Shown here: in pieces, positions 43,213-53,141 of the stretch
How positions within the stretch are numbered: position 1 is the stretch's first letter
How the letters are laid out: each line of letters starts with the position of its first letter
Assembly: GCF_009192735.1 (NCBI RefSeq)
Contig: NZ_VTFU01000003.1
Span: forward strand, 1-64,000
Origin: Arthrobacter gandavensis
Lineage (GTDB): Bacteria; Actinomycetota; Actinomycetes; Actinomycetales; Micrococcaceae
Direction: 5' to 3'
DNA: 64,000 nucleotides
Notes under the pieces: model-generated
Told to the model about the DNA's origin: nothing
What the model saw: the letters and a program-made list of their open reading frames with translations, nothing else
Databases searched by the model: none
Program-made: the position numbers and the translations under genes

Positions 43213-43767
43213 ATGAACTTCAAGCGCCTCCTTCTGCCCGCCGCCCTGCTGCTGGCCACGGGCTGTGCCGCCGGCACTGACAACGAAACGACGAGCTCCG
43301 ATCTGCTGCGCGAGCACGGCCTGGAGCAGGCAAGCACCCCGGAGGTCGTTGAACAGCTGGACCGCACCAATGAGGACCGTTCCACCGGGCTCTCCGCCTC
43401 CGTGACCTATAATTCGGTCATTCTTCAGGACAACGGTCAGGAGATCGTCCTGGAGATGCCGGAGGATCAGTTCTACCTTGCCGTGGCACCATGGACCACC
43501 ACCACCCACGAGTGTTTCCACCACAGTCTCTCCGGCTGCCAGGGCGAACTCGCGAACACTCCCGTGCAGGTGCGGATTACCGCTGCCGACGGAACGGTGC
43601 TGGTGGATGAAAGCACCAGCACCTATGAGAACGGCTTTGCCGGCTTCTGGCTGCCGAAGGACATTACCGGGTCCCTGCAGATCACCTCCGCTGCAGGCAC
43701 CGCGACCCAGGACTTCGGGACCTTCGAAGACAGCCCCACCTGCATCACCACAATGCGGCTGGTGTGA
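43213..43767 (+). CDS. cueP: CueP-like copper-binding lipoprotein
   Basis: The 184-residue protein has a lipoprotein signal with lipobox ATGC (Cys18) and a CueP-type domain. The metal-binding block THECFHHSLSGCQGE gives Cys101, His103, His104 and Cys109. The conserved C-terminal CITTMRL gives Cys177. GFWLPKDITGSLQI is another family block. In Salmonella CueP stores copper in the periplasm; here it would be anchored outside the membrane. No copper ATPase or CueR-type regulator is adjacent. Confidence 0.8.
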   Translation: MNFKRLLLPAALLLATGCAAGTDNETTSSDLLREHGLEQASTPEVVEQLDRTNEDRSTGLSASVTYNSVILQDNGQEIVLEMPEDQFYLAVAPWTTTTHECFHHSLSGCQGELANTPVQVRITAADGTVLVDESTSTYENGFAGFWLPKDITGSLQITSAAGTATQDFGTFEDSPTCITTMRLV

Positions 43768-43783
43768 GCCGCACCGTTCTCCG

Positions 43784-45298
43784 CTAGGGCGCGCCAGGCA
43801 GTGCCATGTCGGGCAGTGTTATGTCGGGCACGGTTATGGTGGGAAGCGGTTTTGGAGTGTAGCTGAAGTCCGGTGCCGGTATTTGGACCGGAACCCGGTC
43901 CGGCTCCGAGGCCGGCACCTGGGGCTGCCCGCCGTTCAGGAGCAGGTAGGCTCCACTCACGCTGAGGGTGGCGACCGCCAGCACCGCAGCGGCCCCCATG
44001 GCCAGGAGTCGCCCGGAAACGGCTGGGATAAGACCCCGGCCCAGCACCCCCAGCACCGCGCCGGCAAGCATCAGGGCCAGAGCGAGCAGCGATGCCCCGG
44101 CGAAGACCAAGCGATCCACATGCACCAAAGCGAGCACGCTGAAGACCGAGCCGGCCAGGATGAGGGTGGCGTTGCTGCGCCGGGAGTCCGGCCGCCGGTA
44201 GCGCCTGCCGGGAGGTTGGCCGTCCCGTTCTTCGCCGGAAAGCAGCAGCTGGTAACCGGCGGCCGCCGGAAGGAGCCCGGCAACGGTGAACGCCAGGCCC
44301 CACTGCAGCAGTGCACCTGTGCCTGCCGCGGCGGCTCCCAGCGTTCCGGCACTGACAGCCACCATTCCGGCTGCGGTGAGCCGTCGGCTGAGCCGGGTGA
44401 GCCGCCCTGAACCCAAGTCCTCCAGATAACCCTCCGGCATCTCGTCCCGCAGCCTCCGGTGGGTGCGCCGGAAACGCCACGCGAAGAGAAACGCCAGGAG
44501 GAGGGCAACAGGTACGGCGCCACCCAAAGCGGCTGCCGGCACAAAGGGTGCCAGGAAACAGAAAAACACCACCTGCAGCCAGGGCAGGACAGCCAGCCTG
44601 CGCAGGCGGGCGTACGCCTGGCCCCGAAGGAGCAGGTGGGCTTTGCTGTCCATGGGGTCCTGGGCCAGCAGTGCCCGCAGAACCTCAGCTTCACCGCCCA
44701 CGACGGCGTCTCCGCCGATAATCCGCGTGCCGAGCATCAGCAGTGCCCGGTTTCCGGGGTCCACGGCCAGGCCCTCGGACAGGTGGCGGGCCGCATCCTC
44801 CCGCGAGCCCAGCCGGCCGCTGGCAGACGCCGCCAGCCAGTGGAAATCAGCGTTGTCGGGGTTCAGTTCCAGCGCGGTGCGCGCGGCTTCCAGGGCTGCG
44901 GTCCATTCGGGCTTTCCCGGCGAGGAGGAATTGAGATGGATCAGGCCCAGCCAGTAGTGGTTTTCCGGATCTTCGGGCTCCAGTTCGACCGCCCGCCGCG
45001 CCAGGGCTTCGGCTTCCTCCTGATGCCCCTGGTACAGCAGGGCAAGGCCGAGGTTGATGAGCAGGCTGCTGTTTTCCGGGTTCAGGGCCAGTGCCTGCCG
45101 CCCCGCACCCTCGGCTTCCGGATACCGTTCCAGGACCAGGAAGCCGCGGCAGAGCAACTCCCAAATGAACGCCGTGTCCCGGTGATGGGGCAATTGGGAC
45201 TGCACCAGCTGCAGTGCGTCCTCCGGCCGCCGTGCGGAGAGAAGCGCCTCAAACCGCAGGCTCACCATGGCCGGCTCAAGCACGCCGGCGGTGCTCAC
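43784..45298 (-). CDS. TPR membrane protein paired with an AAA+ ATPase
   Basis: The 504-residue protein starts with about 220 residues of tetratricopeptide repeats (ALALNPENSSLLINLGLALL and AVELEPEDPENHYWLGLI are clear units). A membrane part with about seven to eight helices follows between about 225 and 455, with a basic cytoplasmic loop RFRRTHRRLRDEMPEGYLE. A Pro-rich tail (PDITLPDMALP) ends the protein. Its ATG overlaps the stop of the AAA+ gene by four bases, so the two are co-translated. No known family name fits; it could be the membrane anchor or substrate of the ATPase. Confidence 0.75.
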   Translation of the reverse strand: MSTAGVLEPAMVSLRFEALLSARRPEDALQLVQSQLPHHRDTAFIWELLCRGFLVLERYPEAEGAGRQALALNPENSSLLINLGLALLYQGHQEEAEALARRAVELEPEDPENHYWLGLIHLNSSSPGKPEWTAALEAARTALELNPDNADFHWLAASASGRLGSREDAARHLSEGLAVDPGNRALLMLGTRIIGGDAVVGGEAEVLRALLAQDPMDSKAHLLLRGQAYARLRRLAVLPWLQVVFFCFLAPFVPAAALGGAVPVALLLAFLFAWRFRRTHRRLRDEMPEGYLEDLGSGRLTRLSRRLTAAGMVAVSAGTLGAAAAGTGALLQWGLAFTVAGLLPAAAGYQLLLSGEERDGQPPGRRYRRPDSRRSNATLILAGSVFSVLALVHVDRLVFAGASLLALALMLAGAVLGVLGRGLIPAVSGRLLAMGAAAVLAVATLSVSGAYLLLNGGQPQVPASEPDRVPVQIPAPDFSYTPKPLPTITVPDITLPDMALPGAP

Positions 45299-46647
45299 AG
45301 GATGCTGCGGGACCGCAGGTACTCGGCCAGGTCGTTGTAGCGGCCGTGGTCATTGCTGAATTTCACGACATTGCGGGAGGACTCCAGCCACGGCAGAGTG
45401 GACGGCCCAATCTCATCCAGGGCTGCATCGATGTGGGTCATGGTGATGGGACAAATCCGGTTGGCCGCAATGGATTCCGTCATGGCCTTCTCGGCGGCCG
45501 TCACGCAGATGTGGGCCAGATCAGCGCCGGAGAACATCTCGGTGCGGGAGGCGATGGAGGTGAGATCGATGCCGGCCAGCGGACGGTCCCGAAGATGGTA
45601 TTCCAGAATGGTCCGGCGCGCCTCGAAGTCCGGCGGGGTCACCAGCAGCGTGCGGTCCAGCCGGCCCGGACGCAGCAGTGCCTCGTCCAGGTCCCAGGGA
45701 TGGTTGGTTGCCGCCAGCAAATACAGCCCGTCATTGTTGCCGGCCATGGAGTCCATTTCGATCAGCAGCTGATTGACCATCTGCCGAATCATGGCGTGAT
45801 GTCCGAGGCCGCTGCGTTTCATGCCAATGGCGTCCACTTCGTCCAGGAACAGGACCGTTGGAGAATGCGCCCGGGCCGAGTCGAAGACGGCCTTCATGTT
45901 CTTCTCGGTCACCCCGTGATACGGGTCGAGGATGTCCGTCATGGTCACGGACATGAACACCGCTCCCAGCTCACCGGCCACGGCACGGGCGAGGAACGTT
46001 TTTCCGCAGCCCGGAGGCCCGTAAAGCAACAAGCCGCCGCGGAGGGACTTGCCAAAGGCCTTAGCCAGTTCGGCGTTCTTCATGGGCTGCATGAAGGACT
46101 CGTCGAGCCGCTTTTTCACGGCTTCCAGCCCGCCCACATCCTTCAGAGTGACCGGTGAAACCTCAGGCTCCAGCGGAGCAACACCTTCCCGGCTCTCCGC
46201 TGATCCCAGCTGGGGTTCCGCCTCCACAAAGGGAGGGGGAACATCGGATCCGAGCTCGTCTTCAGCCCGGGTCCAGTCGAAGGCGGCTGATTCCGGACCC
46301 GCCGGTGGCACATCGGCCGACGGCCCCTCCGCCGGTGTCTTGTCCGCGGGATGCTCCTCAGGCGTGTGCTCCCCCCGCGTCTGCGAACCGGAGGCCTGGG
46401 CCGCCGTCGGCTTCGGTGATTCCACCGGCCCGCCGGCCGCTGAAGTCATGGCCGCAACCGTCCGGTTCAGCAGGGCCAGCGCGGCCGGATGGGCCGGGTC
46501 CTGCCGCAGGACGGCGTTCACTTCACTAATGGTTTCGGAGTGCAGACCGGCGCCGAGAAGCATTTCCGCCACATGGAGCCGGAGCCCGGAATCCTCCGGA
46601 TTGGCCTCGACCGCCCGCTTCAGGCTGGCTAGCAGATCCTCGTTCAT
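45295..46647 (-). CDS. AAA+ ATPase with N-terminal TPR-like segment
   Basis: The 450-residue protein begins with about 70 residues resembling one and a half TPR units (RLHVAEMLLGAGLHSETISEV). A Pro/Ala/Glu-rich linker follows to about 175, then one AAA module: LLYGPPGCGKTFLARAV (Walker A), TVLFLDEVDAI (Walker B), the sensor AATNHPWDLDEALLRPGRLD with the arginine finger, and a C-lid. The C-terminus PSTLPWLESSRNVVKF resembles Vps4/katanin-like classical AAA proteins rather than FtsH: no protease or membrane part is present. It is translated together with the TPR membrane protein downstream. The ATG at 46647 follows GGGAGGAACC. Confidence 0.82.
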   Translation of the reverse strand: MNEDLLASLKRAVEANPEDSGLRLHVAEMLLGAGLHSETISEVNAVLRQDPAHPAALALLNRTVAAMTSAAGGPVESPKPTAAQASGSQTRGEHTPEEHPADKTPAEGPSADVPPAGPESAAFDWTRAEDELGSDVPPPFVEAEPQLGSAESREGVAPLEPEVSPVTLKDVGGLEAVKKRLDESFMQPMKNAELAKAFGKSLRGGLLLYGPPGCGKTFLARAVAGELGAVFMSVTMTDILDPYHGVTEKNMKAVFDSARAHSPTVLFLDEVDAIGMKRSGLGHHAMIRQMVNQLLIEMDSMAGNNDGLYLLAATNHPWDLDEALLRPGRLDRTLLVTPPDFEARRTILEYHLRDRPLAGIDLTSIASRTEMFSGADLAHICVTAAEKAMTESIAANRICPITMTHIDAALDEIGPSTLPWLESSRNVVKFSNDHGRYNDLAEYLRSRSIL

Positions 46648-46849
46648 GCGCTGGTTCCTCCCCCAATAGTTCCGCATACCGCGGCACCGGATGCGGCGGT
46701 GCCACGTACATCCTGTCACGGGATTTCCTTGCGCCGGAGATTCCCACAAGGCAGCTCGATCCTCGGAACTTCGGCGAATACAGCCGCCCAAGACTCAAAA
46801 CCCTCGGCGAGGGAGGCGCTGCGGGACTTGGGGCGGTTACTCTGGCGAG

Positions 46850-47278
46850 ATGCTAAAGGGATTTAAAGACTTCATCATGAAGGGCAATGTCCTGGACCTG
46901 GCGGTCGCCGTAATCATCGGCGCAGCGTTTACGACCGTAGTGAACGCCCTGGTCAACTCGGTGCTTATGCCGTTTATCTCCGGGCTCGTCGGTTCGCCGA
47001 ACTTCGACAGTTTCGCGGCGGTTGACTTTAACGGAAACCAGATTCGGTTCGGGGTCCTGCTGACCGCCGTCGTGAACTTCCTGCTCATTGCGGCTGCCGT
47101 CTACTTTGCGATCGTGCTGCCAATGAACAAAATGATCGAGCGGCGCAACCGCAGGCTTGGCATCACCCCGGAACAGAACGCGGATCCGCAGGTGATGCTG
47201 CTGACCGAGATCCGGGATGCGCTCACTTCGCAGCCGCCGAACGGGACAGCACACTCCCAGGATGGACCGAAACACTAA
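46850..47278 (+). CDS. mscL: Large-conductance mechanosensitive channel MscL
   Basis: MscL opens under membrane tension to release solutes during hypo-osmotic shock. The 142-residue protein shows the family start MLKGFKDFIMKGNVLDLAVAVIIGAAF, the loop with LMPFISGLVG, the second helix VLLTAVVNFLLIAAAVYFAIV and a C-terminal helix LLTEIRDAL. The ATG at 46850 is used because the longer frame from 46691 adds a non-homologous stretch. It is divergent from the AAA+ gene. Confidence 0.96.
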   Translation: MLKGFKDFIMKGNVLDLAVAVIIGAAFTTVVNALVNSVLMPFISGLVGSPNFDSFAAVDFNGNQIRFGVLLTAVVNFLLIAAAVYFAIVLPMNKMIERRNRRLGITPEQNADPQVMLLTEIRDALTSQPPNGTAHSQDGPKH

Positions 47279-47383
47279 TCAGGTTCCGCCCGGCATTGCC
47301 TGACCGCCTCGCGGACCGGGTTTCTTTCTGTTAGTTTCTCCGAATCCGCCAGTTTCGGAAATTCCCTCAGGACAGGAAACTCC

Positions 47384-47767
47384 ATGCCCGCTGTCATTTC
47401 ATCCATTGCCATCGACGCACTGGATCCGCCCCTGCTGGCACGATTCTGGACCCAGGCGCTGGGCTACCGGGTCCTGGAGAGCAACGACGCCGACGTGATT
47501 TCACTGGCCCCTGCTGATGGCTCCGGGCCGGACATTGACATCATTGCGGTGCCCGAACGGAAATCCGTCAAGAACCGGCTGCACATGGACCTGCGGTCCG
47601 CCCGGGGCAGCACTCAGGAGCAGGAAGTGGAACGGCTGCTCGCACTGGGCGCTGTGCGGGCCGACGTGGGGCAGGGACCCGGGGTGGACTGGGTGGTGCT
47701 GGCCGATCCGGAGGGCAACGAATTCTGCGTGCTGCGCCGTTCCGCCGAGGAAGCGGCTGCCCCTTAA
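47384..47767 (+). CDS. VOC family (glyoxalase-like) protein
   Basis: The 127-residue protein is a single vicinal-oxygen-chelate domain: a beta-alpha-beta unit ISSIAIDALDPPLLARFWTQALGYRV, the KNRLHMDLRS strand, and DWVVLADPEGNEFCVL at the end with a usual metal-ligand position (Glu in GNEFC). The start follows ACAGGAAACTCC. Such small domains act as dimers in resistance or detoxification; the substrate is not evident. Confidence 0.83.
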   Translation: MPAVISSIAIDALDPPLLARFWTQALGYRVLESNDADVISLAPADGSGPDIDIIAVPERKSVKNRLHMDLRSARGSTQEQEVERLLALGAVRADVGQGPGVDWVVLADPEGNEFCVLRRSAEEAAAP

Positions 47768-47772
47768 ACAGG

Positions 47773-47805
47773 GAAGGCCCCGCAGCCTTAGCGGCTGCGG
47801 GGCCT
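47773..47805. terminator. Bidirectional terminator between VOC gene and purA
   Basis: AAGGCCCCGCAGCC (47773-47786) and GGCTGCGGGGCCTT (47792-47805) form a perfect 14-base stem with a 5-base loop. The hairpin lies six bases after the VOC stop and 13 bases from the convergent purA stop, so it can serve both directions. Confidence 0.85.
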
Positions 47806-47817
47806 TCGGTGTGAGTC

Positions 47818-49107
47818 CTACTCGCTGATCAGGTCCCGCACCACGATGGTCTGGTCGCGGTCCGGTCCAACACCGATGGCGGAGAACCGGGTGCCTGACA
47901 TCTTTTCCAGCGTCAGGACGTAGTCCCGGGCGTTCTTGGGCAGGTCATCCAGCGTCCGGGCGCCGGTGATGTCCTCGGTCCAGCCGTCGAAGTATTCGAA
48001 GATCGGCTTTGCGTGGTGGAAGTCGGTCTGCGTCATCGGCATTTCATCGAACCGCACGCCGTCGACGTCGTAGGCTACGCACACCGGAATCTGCTCGATG
48101 CCGGTGAGCACGTCCAGCTTCGTGACGAAGTAGTCGGTGAAGCCGTTGACACGCGAGGCATGGCGCGCCAGCACGGCGTCGTACCAGCCGCAGCGGCGCG
48201 GACGGCCGGTGTTCACACCGAACTCGCCGCCGGTCTTCTGCAGGTACAGGCCCATGTCATCAAAAAGCTCGGTGGGGAACGGACCGGCGCCGACGCGGGT
48301 GGTGTACGCCTTGATGATGCCCACGGAACGGGTGATCCGGGTCGGGCCGATGCCCGAGCCCACAGACGCGCCGCCGGCGGTGGGGTTGGAGGAGGTCACG
48401 AACGGGTAGGTGCCGTGGTCCACATCCAGGAACGTGGCCTGGCCGCCCTCCATCAGGACAACCTTGCCCTCGTCCAGTGCGCGGTTCAGTTCGTACGTGG
48501 AGTCAATGACCATGGGACGCAGCCGGTCCGCGTAGGACAGGAAGTACTGGACAACCTCTTCGACGTCGACGTCGCGGCGGTTGTAGACCTTGACCAGCAG
48601 CTGGTTCTTCTGGCGCAGTGAGCCTTCGACCTTCTGGCGCAGGATCGACTCGTCGAAAATGTCTTGGACGCGGATGCCCAGGCGGGCCACCTTGTCCATG
48701 TAGGCCGGGCCGATGCCGCGGCCGGTGGTGCCAATGGCGCGCTTGCCCAGGAAGCGTTCAGTGACCTTATCCATGACCTGGTGGAACGGGGCCACGAGGT
48801 GGGCGTTCGCGGAAATCCGCAGCTTGGACGTATCAGCGCCGCGGGCTTCGAGACCGTCGATTTCGTCAAAGAGCGCTTCGAGGTTCACCACGCAGCCGTT
48901 GCCGATCACGGGAATGGCATTGGGGCTCAGGATGCCGGCCGGCAAAAGCTTGAGTTCGTATTTTTCACCGCCGACGACGACGGTGTGGCCGGCGTTGTTT
49001 CCGCCGTTGGGCTTGACGACATAATCGACACGGCCCCCCAGCAGGTCGGTGGCCTTACCTTTACCTTCGTCGCCCCACTGGGCGCCGACGATGACAATTG
49101 CGGGCAT
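47818..49107 (-). CDS. purA: Adenylosuccinate synthetase
   Basis: PurA joins aspartate to IMP with GTP, the first step from IMP to AMP. The 429-residue protein has the GTP-binding loop [11 protein letters not shown] at the N-terminus, the NAGHT motif in [29 protein letters not shown] and a C-terminal [10 protein letters not shown]. The ATG at 49107 follows GGGGGAGGATCCC. The gene is alone on its strand with 231 bases of leader shared with the divergent gene at 49339. Confidence 0.97.
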   Translation of the reverse strand: MPAIVIVGAQWGDEGKGKATDLLGGRVDYVVKPNGGNNAGHTVVVGGEKYELKLLPAGILSPNAIPVIGNGCVVNLEALFDEIDGLEARGADTSKLRISANAHLVAPFHQVMDKVTERFLGKRAIGTTGRGIGPAYMDKVARLGIRVQDIFDESILRQKVEGSLRQKNQLLVKVYNRRDVDVEEVVQYFLSYADRLRPMVIDSTYELNRALDEGKVVLMEGGQATFLDVDHGTYPFVTSSNPTAGGASVGSGIGPTRITRSVGIIKAYTTRVGAGPFPTELFDDMGLYLQKTGGEFGVNTGRPRRCGWYDAVLARHASRVNGFTDYFVTKLDVLTGIEQIPVCVAYDVDGVRFDEMPMTQTDFHHAKPIFEYFDGWTEDITGARTLDDLPKNARDYVLTLEKMSGTRFSAIGVGPDRDQTIVVRDLISE

Positions 49108-49338
49108 GGGATCCTCCCCCATTAGTTACGAAAGGGGAGAAACGCCGACGGCGCGATCCGCTTCCGTGCATGAGAACGCCCCTGAACTCGCAGGCCAGAC
49201 CCGGAATAACAGAAAGCCGGGGTCAAGCCGGAGTCGCGGGGCTCTTACCTAGCAAGTTTAGCCGATTGTAACGCCGGCGCCCTTTCCGCAGCGCCACAAT
49301 GGGTATTCCCCGGGGAAACCTTCACGTAGCGTAACCGG

Positions 49339-49932
49339 ATGGAGCGTTTTCGCGGCTATATCGCAGGTATCGGCACGTCTTCCGGTACCCGGCTCGTGGT
49401 GGGCCACTGGCTTGAGTCGCCGTTGGGCGCCTTCACCGATGTCATGGCGGAGAATGCCGCCGGATCCCGGCTGCTGCTGGCGCCCAATGCGGATGTCGCC
49501 GAATGCGTTGGAGGCACCTATCACTTTGATGCGGTGGACGTGGTCGACGTCGAGGCCCGGCTCACGGCGGACCGGTTCCTGGTGAGCGCCGGGCCCCTGC
49601 GGCTGAACCTGGCCCTGGGTCCGCGGACATTGCTGGGACGGCTCTTGGAGTGGATACCGCCCACACTCGCCGTTCATCCGCGCTGGCTGGCGGCGATCAA
49701 CCCCCTGGCGGGACTGCTGGTTCCCGGCGTCTCCACCGCGGGTTCCGCCGGCGGTGGACGCCGCGAGTTCTACGGCGTCCGGTCCATCCGCTCCCTGACC
49801 GCTGCTTCCGCCACGTGGAACGGCCGGGATCTGGGCCGGCTGTCCCCCATCGAACCGCCCGTTCGCTTTGGTTTCAGCTCAGTTCCGCCCAAGCCCCAGA
49901 TTGTGGCTGTGACTACGAGCATCGTTTCCTAA
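49339..49932 (+). CDS. Conserved hypothetical protein
   Basis: The 197-residue protein has no motif I can assign. It starts MERFRGYIAGIGTSSGTRLVVGHW and has several Gly-rich beta-strand-like segments (SRLLLAPNADVAECVGGTY) and a moderately hydrophobic stretch LEWIPPTLAVHPRWLAAINPLAGLLV in the middle. There is no signal peptide. Similar proteins occur in relatives next to purA, as far as I recall. The start is an ATG 231 bases from purA, in divergent orientation. Confidence 0.6.
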   Translation: MERFRGYIAGIGTSSGTRLVVGHWLESPLGAFTDVMAENAAGSRLLLAPNADVAECVGGTYHFDAVDVVDVEARLTADRFLVSAGPLRLNLALGPRTLLGRLLEWIPPTLAVHPRWLAAINPLAGLLVPGVSTAGSAGGGRREFYGVRSIRSLTAASATWNGRDLGRLSPIEPPVRFGFSSVPPKPQIVAVTTSIVS

Positions 49933-50108
49933 GCATCCTCCGTGACGGTGGTCAGCCCATCGACAGCGCACCTTCTCCCAGGCGTTCCCTCCGGAGGGAT
50001 CCCGGACCCACAGCACCCATCCCCGGCTCCGGTGGCTTCGAAGCACCCCTTAACCCGGAACACGGGCGAAGGGGTCCGGCTGCGGCCGGCATATTCGGGA
50101 GGCTGGCC

Positions 50109-50609
50109 ATGGATCATCAACCGCTGAACCATGCACAGGACCGCGCGCAGGAGTCCGTTTGGGACTATCCGCGCCCGCCGCGGCTGGAACCCAGCGAGGA
50201 ACGGATCCGGATTTTCCTAGGCGGACAGCTGATTGCCGACACCACGTCCGCCGTCAGGGTGCTCGAGACCAGCCATCCTCCGGTGTACTACATTCCCCTC
50301 GAGGACTTTGCTCCCGATGCCCTGGTTCCGGTTGCGGGGTCCACCTTCTGCGAATACAAGGGCAAAGCCGCCTATTTCGACGTCGTCGGCGGCGGCACCC
50401 GCGTACCCAGGGCAGCATGGACTTACCCGGATCCGAGTCCCGGCTACGGCCCGCTCGCCAGCCGGGCAGCCGTCTATCCGGGAAAAATGGGCCGATGCAC
50501 GGTGGACGGTGAGGAGGTGCAGCCGCAGGAGGGCGACTTTTACGGCGGATGGATCACCGGACGGATCACCGGCCCGTTTAAAGGAGCCCCGGGCACCGGC
50601 GGCTGGTGA
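50109..50609 (+). CDS. DUF427 family protein
   Basis: The 166-residue protein is a DUF427 (cupin-like beta-barrel) protein: VWDYPRPPRLEPSEERIRIFLGG, IADTTSAVRVLETSHPPVYYIP, STFCEYKGKAAYFDV and a C-terminal Trp-rich GGWITGRI. The conserved VYYIP and C-x-x-K-G blocks define the family. The function is unknown. The ATG at 50109 follows CGGGAGGC. The gap 49933-50108 before it holds no visible gene. Confidence 0.85.
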   Translation: MDHQPLNHAQDRAQESVWDYPRPPRLEPSEERIRIFLGGQLIADTTSAVRVLETSHPPVYYIPLEDFAPDALVPVAGSTFCEYKGKAAYFDVVGGGTRVPRAAWTYPDPSPGYGPLASRAAVYPGKMGRCTVDGEEVQPQEGDFYGGWITGRITGPFKGAPGTGGW

Positions 50610-50647
50610 ACGCCGGCGAGCGCCAGCGGCCAAAGGCCCGGATACAA

Positions 50648-50688
50648 CACAAGCCGGCCACCCCGTGGAAGGGGTTGCCGGCTTGTGC
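50648..50688. terminator. Bidirectional terminator between DUF427 and DUF3151 genes
   Basis: CACAAGCCGGC (50648-50658) and GCCGGCTTGTG (50678-50688) are perfect 11-base arms. Inside them CACCCCGTGGAAGGGGT adds a second paired segment. The hairpin lies between two convergent genes and 11 bases from the DUF3151 stop. Confidence 0.8.
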
Positions 50689-50698
50689 ACGGACGAGA

Positions 50699-51126
50699 TT
50701 AGGACTCGCGGCCCTCAATGGCGATTTTCGCCTGCGGGTCGGACTCGTTCAGGAACTTCGTAATGCGGTCCACTTCTTCGCTTTCACCAATGGCTGCCGC
50801 CGCACGGCCCAGCGCGTACAGGGACCGAAGGAAGCCCTGGTTCGGCACATGCTCCCAGGGGATGGGGCCGGCGCCGCGCCAGCCGGAGCGGCGCAGCGCA
50901 TCCAGGCCGCGGTGGTAGCCAACCCGGGCATAGGCGTAGGACTCGATGGTGCGGCCTTCATCAAAGGCCTCGTCAGCGAGGATGGCCCATACCTGGGAGG
51001 AGGTGGGGTGCTTCGCTGCCAGGTCCACGGCTTCATCGCCCGCTTCGAGGCGCGCGACGACGTCGGACTCCTCGGGCAGGTACGTGGGCTCGGGACCGAG
51101 CAGGTTCTTGCGGAATTCATCTGACA

Positions 51127-51127
<1 letters not shown>
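50699..51127 (-). CDS. DUF3151 family protein
   Basis: The 142-residue protein matches DUF3151, an actinobacterial family: LLGPEPTYLPEE at the start, VWAILADEAFDEGRTIESYAYARVGYHRGLDALRRSGWRG in the middle (a TPR-like helical pair) and GPIPWEHVPNQGFLRSLYALGRAA. It lies directly behind fba; its ATG overlaps the fba stop by one base (TAATG). The conserved pairing with aldolase suggests co-expression. The function is unknown. Confidence 0.9.
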
Positions 51128-52146
<1,019 letters not shown>

Positions 52147-52267
52147 GCTGACTCCTCGTGGAAGGTCGATCTACGGCAGGGCCAGGGCCCTCGTTGGCTC
52201 CCTCCATCCTAGCCACAAGTATGCTTCGGACATCAGGCATGGCGCCGTATAACAGCAGTCCGTCTCC

Positions 52268-52303
52268 GGACCGCGCCGCGGAAGGCATCCGCGGCGCCGG
52301 TCC
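52268..52303 (-). terminator. GC-rich hairpin after the TrmH-type gene
   Basis: GGACCGCGCCGCGG (52268-52281) and CCGCGGCGCCGGTCC (52289-52303) pair over 14 bases with one bulge around a 7-base loop. It comes 46 bases after the methyltransferase stop on the minus strand and before fba. There is no T run. Confidence 0.5.
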
Positions 52304-52349
52304 GGGCCCGGGCCTTTGAGCGAACCAGGCCGTCTCCGGACCGCCCGGC

Positions 52350-53048
52350 TTACTTGACCCGCTGGCCGAAAACGTGCCGGCGCACCCAGCCGTGCATGGC
52401 AATTGCGGCGGCGGCTGAGGCGTTCATCGACCGGGTGGATCCGAACTGGGCGATGGAGAGCGTGGCGTCCGCCGCGGCATGAACCTCAGGGGTCAGCCCC
52501 GGGCCTTCCTGTCCGAACACCAGCACGCAGTTCTCCGGCAGCTCGTACGTTTCCAGCGGCACCGAATCCGGGAAGTTGTCGATTCCGATAATGCGCAGCC
52601 CCTCACCCTGGGCCCACTCGACGAACTCTTCCACGGTGGGGTGGTGGCGCACGTGCTGGTAGCGGTCGGTGACCATCGCTCCGCGGCGGTTCCACCGCCG
52701 TCGTCCGATAATGTGCACCTCCTTGGCCATGAACGCATTGGCCGTGCGCACCACGGAACCGATGTTCAGATCGTGCTGCCAGTTCTCGATCGCCACATGG
52801 AACGGATGCCGCTTCGCGTCCAGATCAGCCACGATCGACTCGTGCTTCCAATACCGGTACTGGTCCACGACGTTGCGGGTGTCCCCGTGGGCAAGCAACT
52901 CGGGATCCCAGTGCTCGCCCTCCGGAAGCGGGCCCTCCCAGGGGCCGACGCCGATTTGGTGGGCGGAAACCGTGTCCGGGCCGGCGGATTCCGCGGTTTC
53001 GCCTGTTAACTCAGGGTTCTCCGGTAATTGTTCAACGCTGTCTATCAC
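52350..53048 (-). CDS. TrmH/SpoU family RNA 2'-O-methyltransferase
   Basis: The 232-residue protein is a SPOUT methyltransferase that uses SAM to methylate a ribose in tRNA or rRNA. The three motifs are NIGSVVRTANAF (motif 1, Asn and Arg), CVLVFGQEGPGL (motif 2) and FGSTRSMNASAAAAIAMH (motif 3, knot). The N-terminal 75 residues are an acidic and Trp-rich extension. The start is a GTG at 53048. The target nucleoside is not evident. It lies upstream of the fba unit on the same strand, separated by a hairpin. Confidence 0.9.
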   Translation of the reverse strand: MIDSVEQLPENPELTGETAESAGPDTVSAHQIGVGPWEGPLPEGEHWDPELLAHGDTRNVVDQYRYWKHESIVADLDAKRHPFHVAIENWQHDLNIGSVVRTANAFMAKEVHIIGRRRWNRRGAMVTDRYQHVRHHPTVEEFVEWAQGEGLRIIGIDNFPDSVPLETYELPENCVLVFGQEGPGLTPEVHAAADATLSIAQFGSTRSMNASAAAAIAMHGWVRRHVFGQRVK

Positions 53049-53141
53049 CCTTCAAGCCTAAGGTGAAAGACTGGACCGCAGGATCATGAGGCAACAGCGG
53101 CCCCGGGGGAACCCGGCCCGCAGGTAAGGAACAGGACAAGC

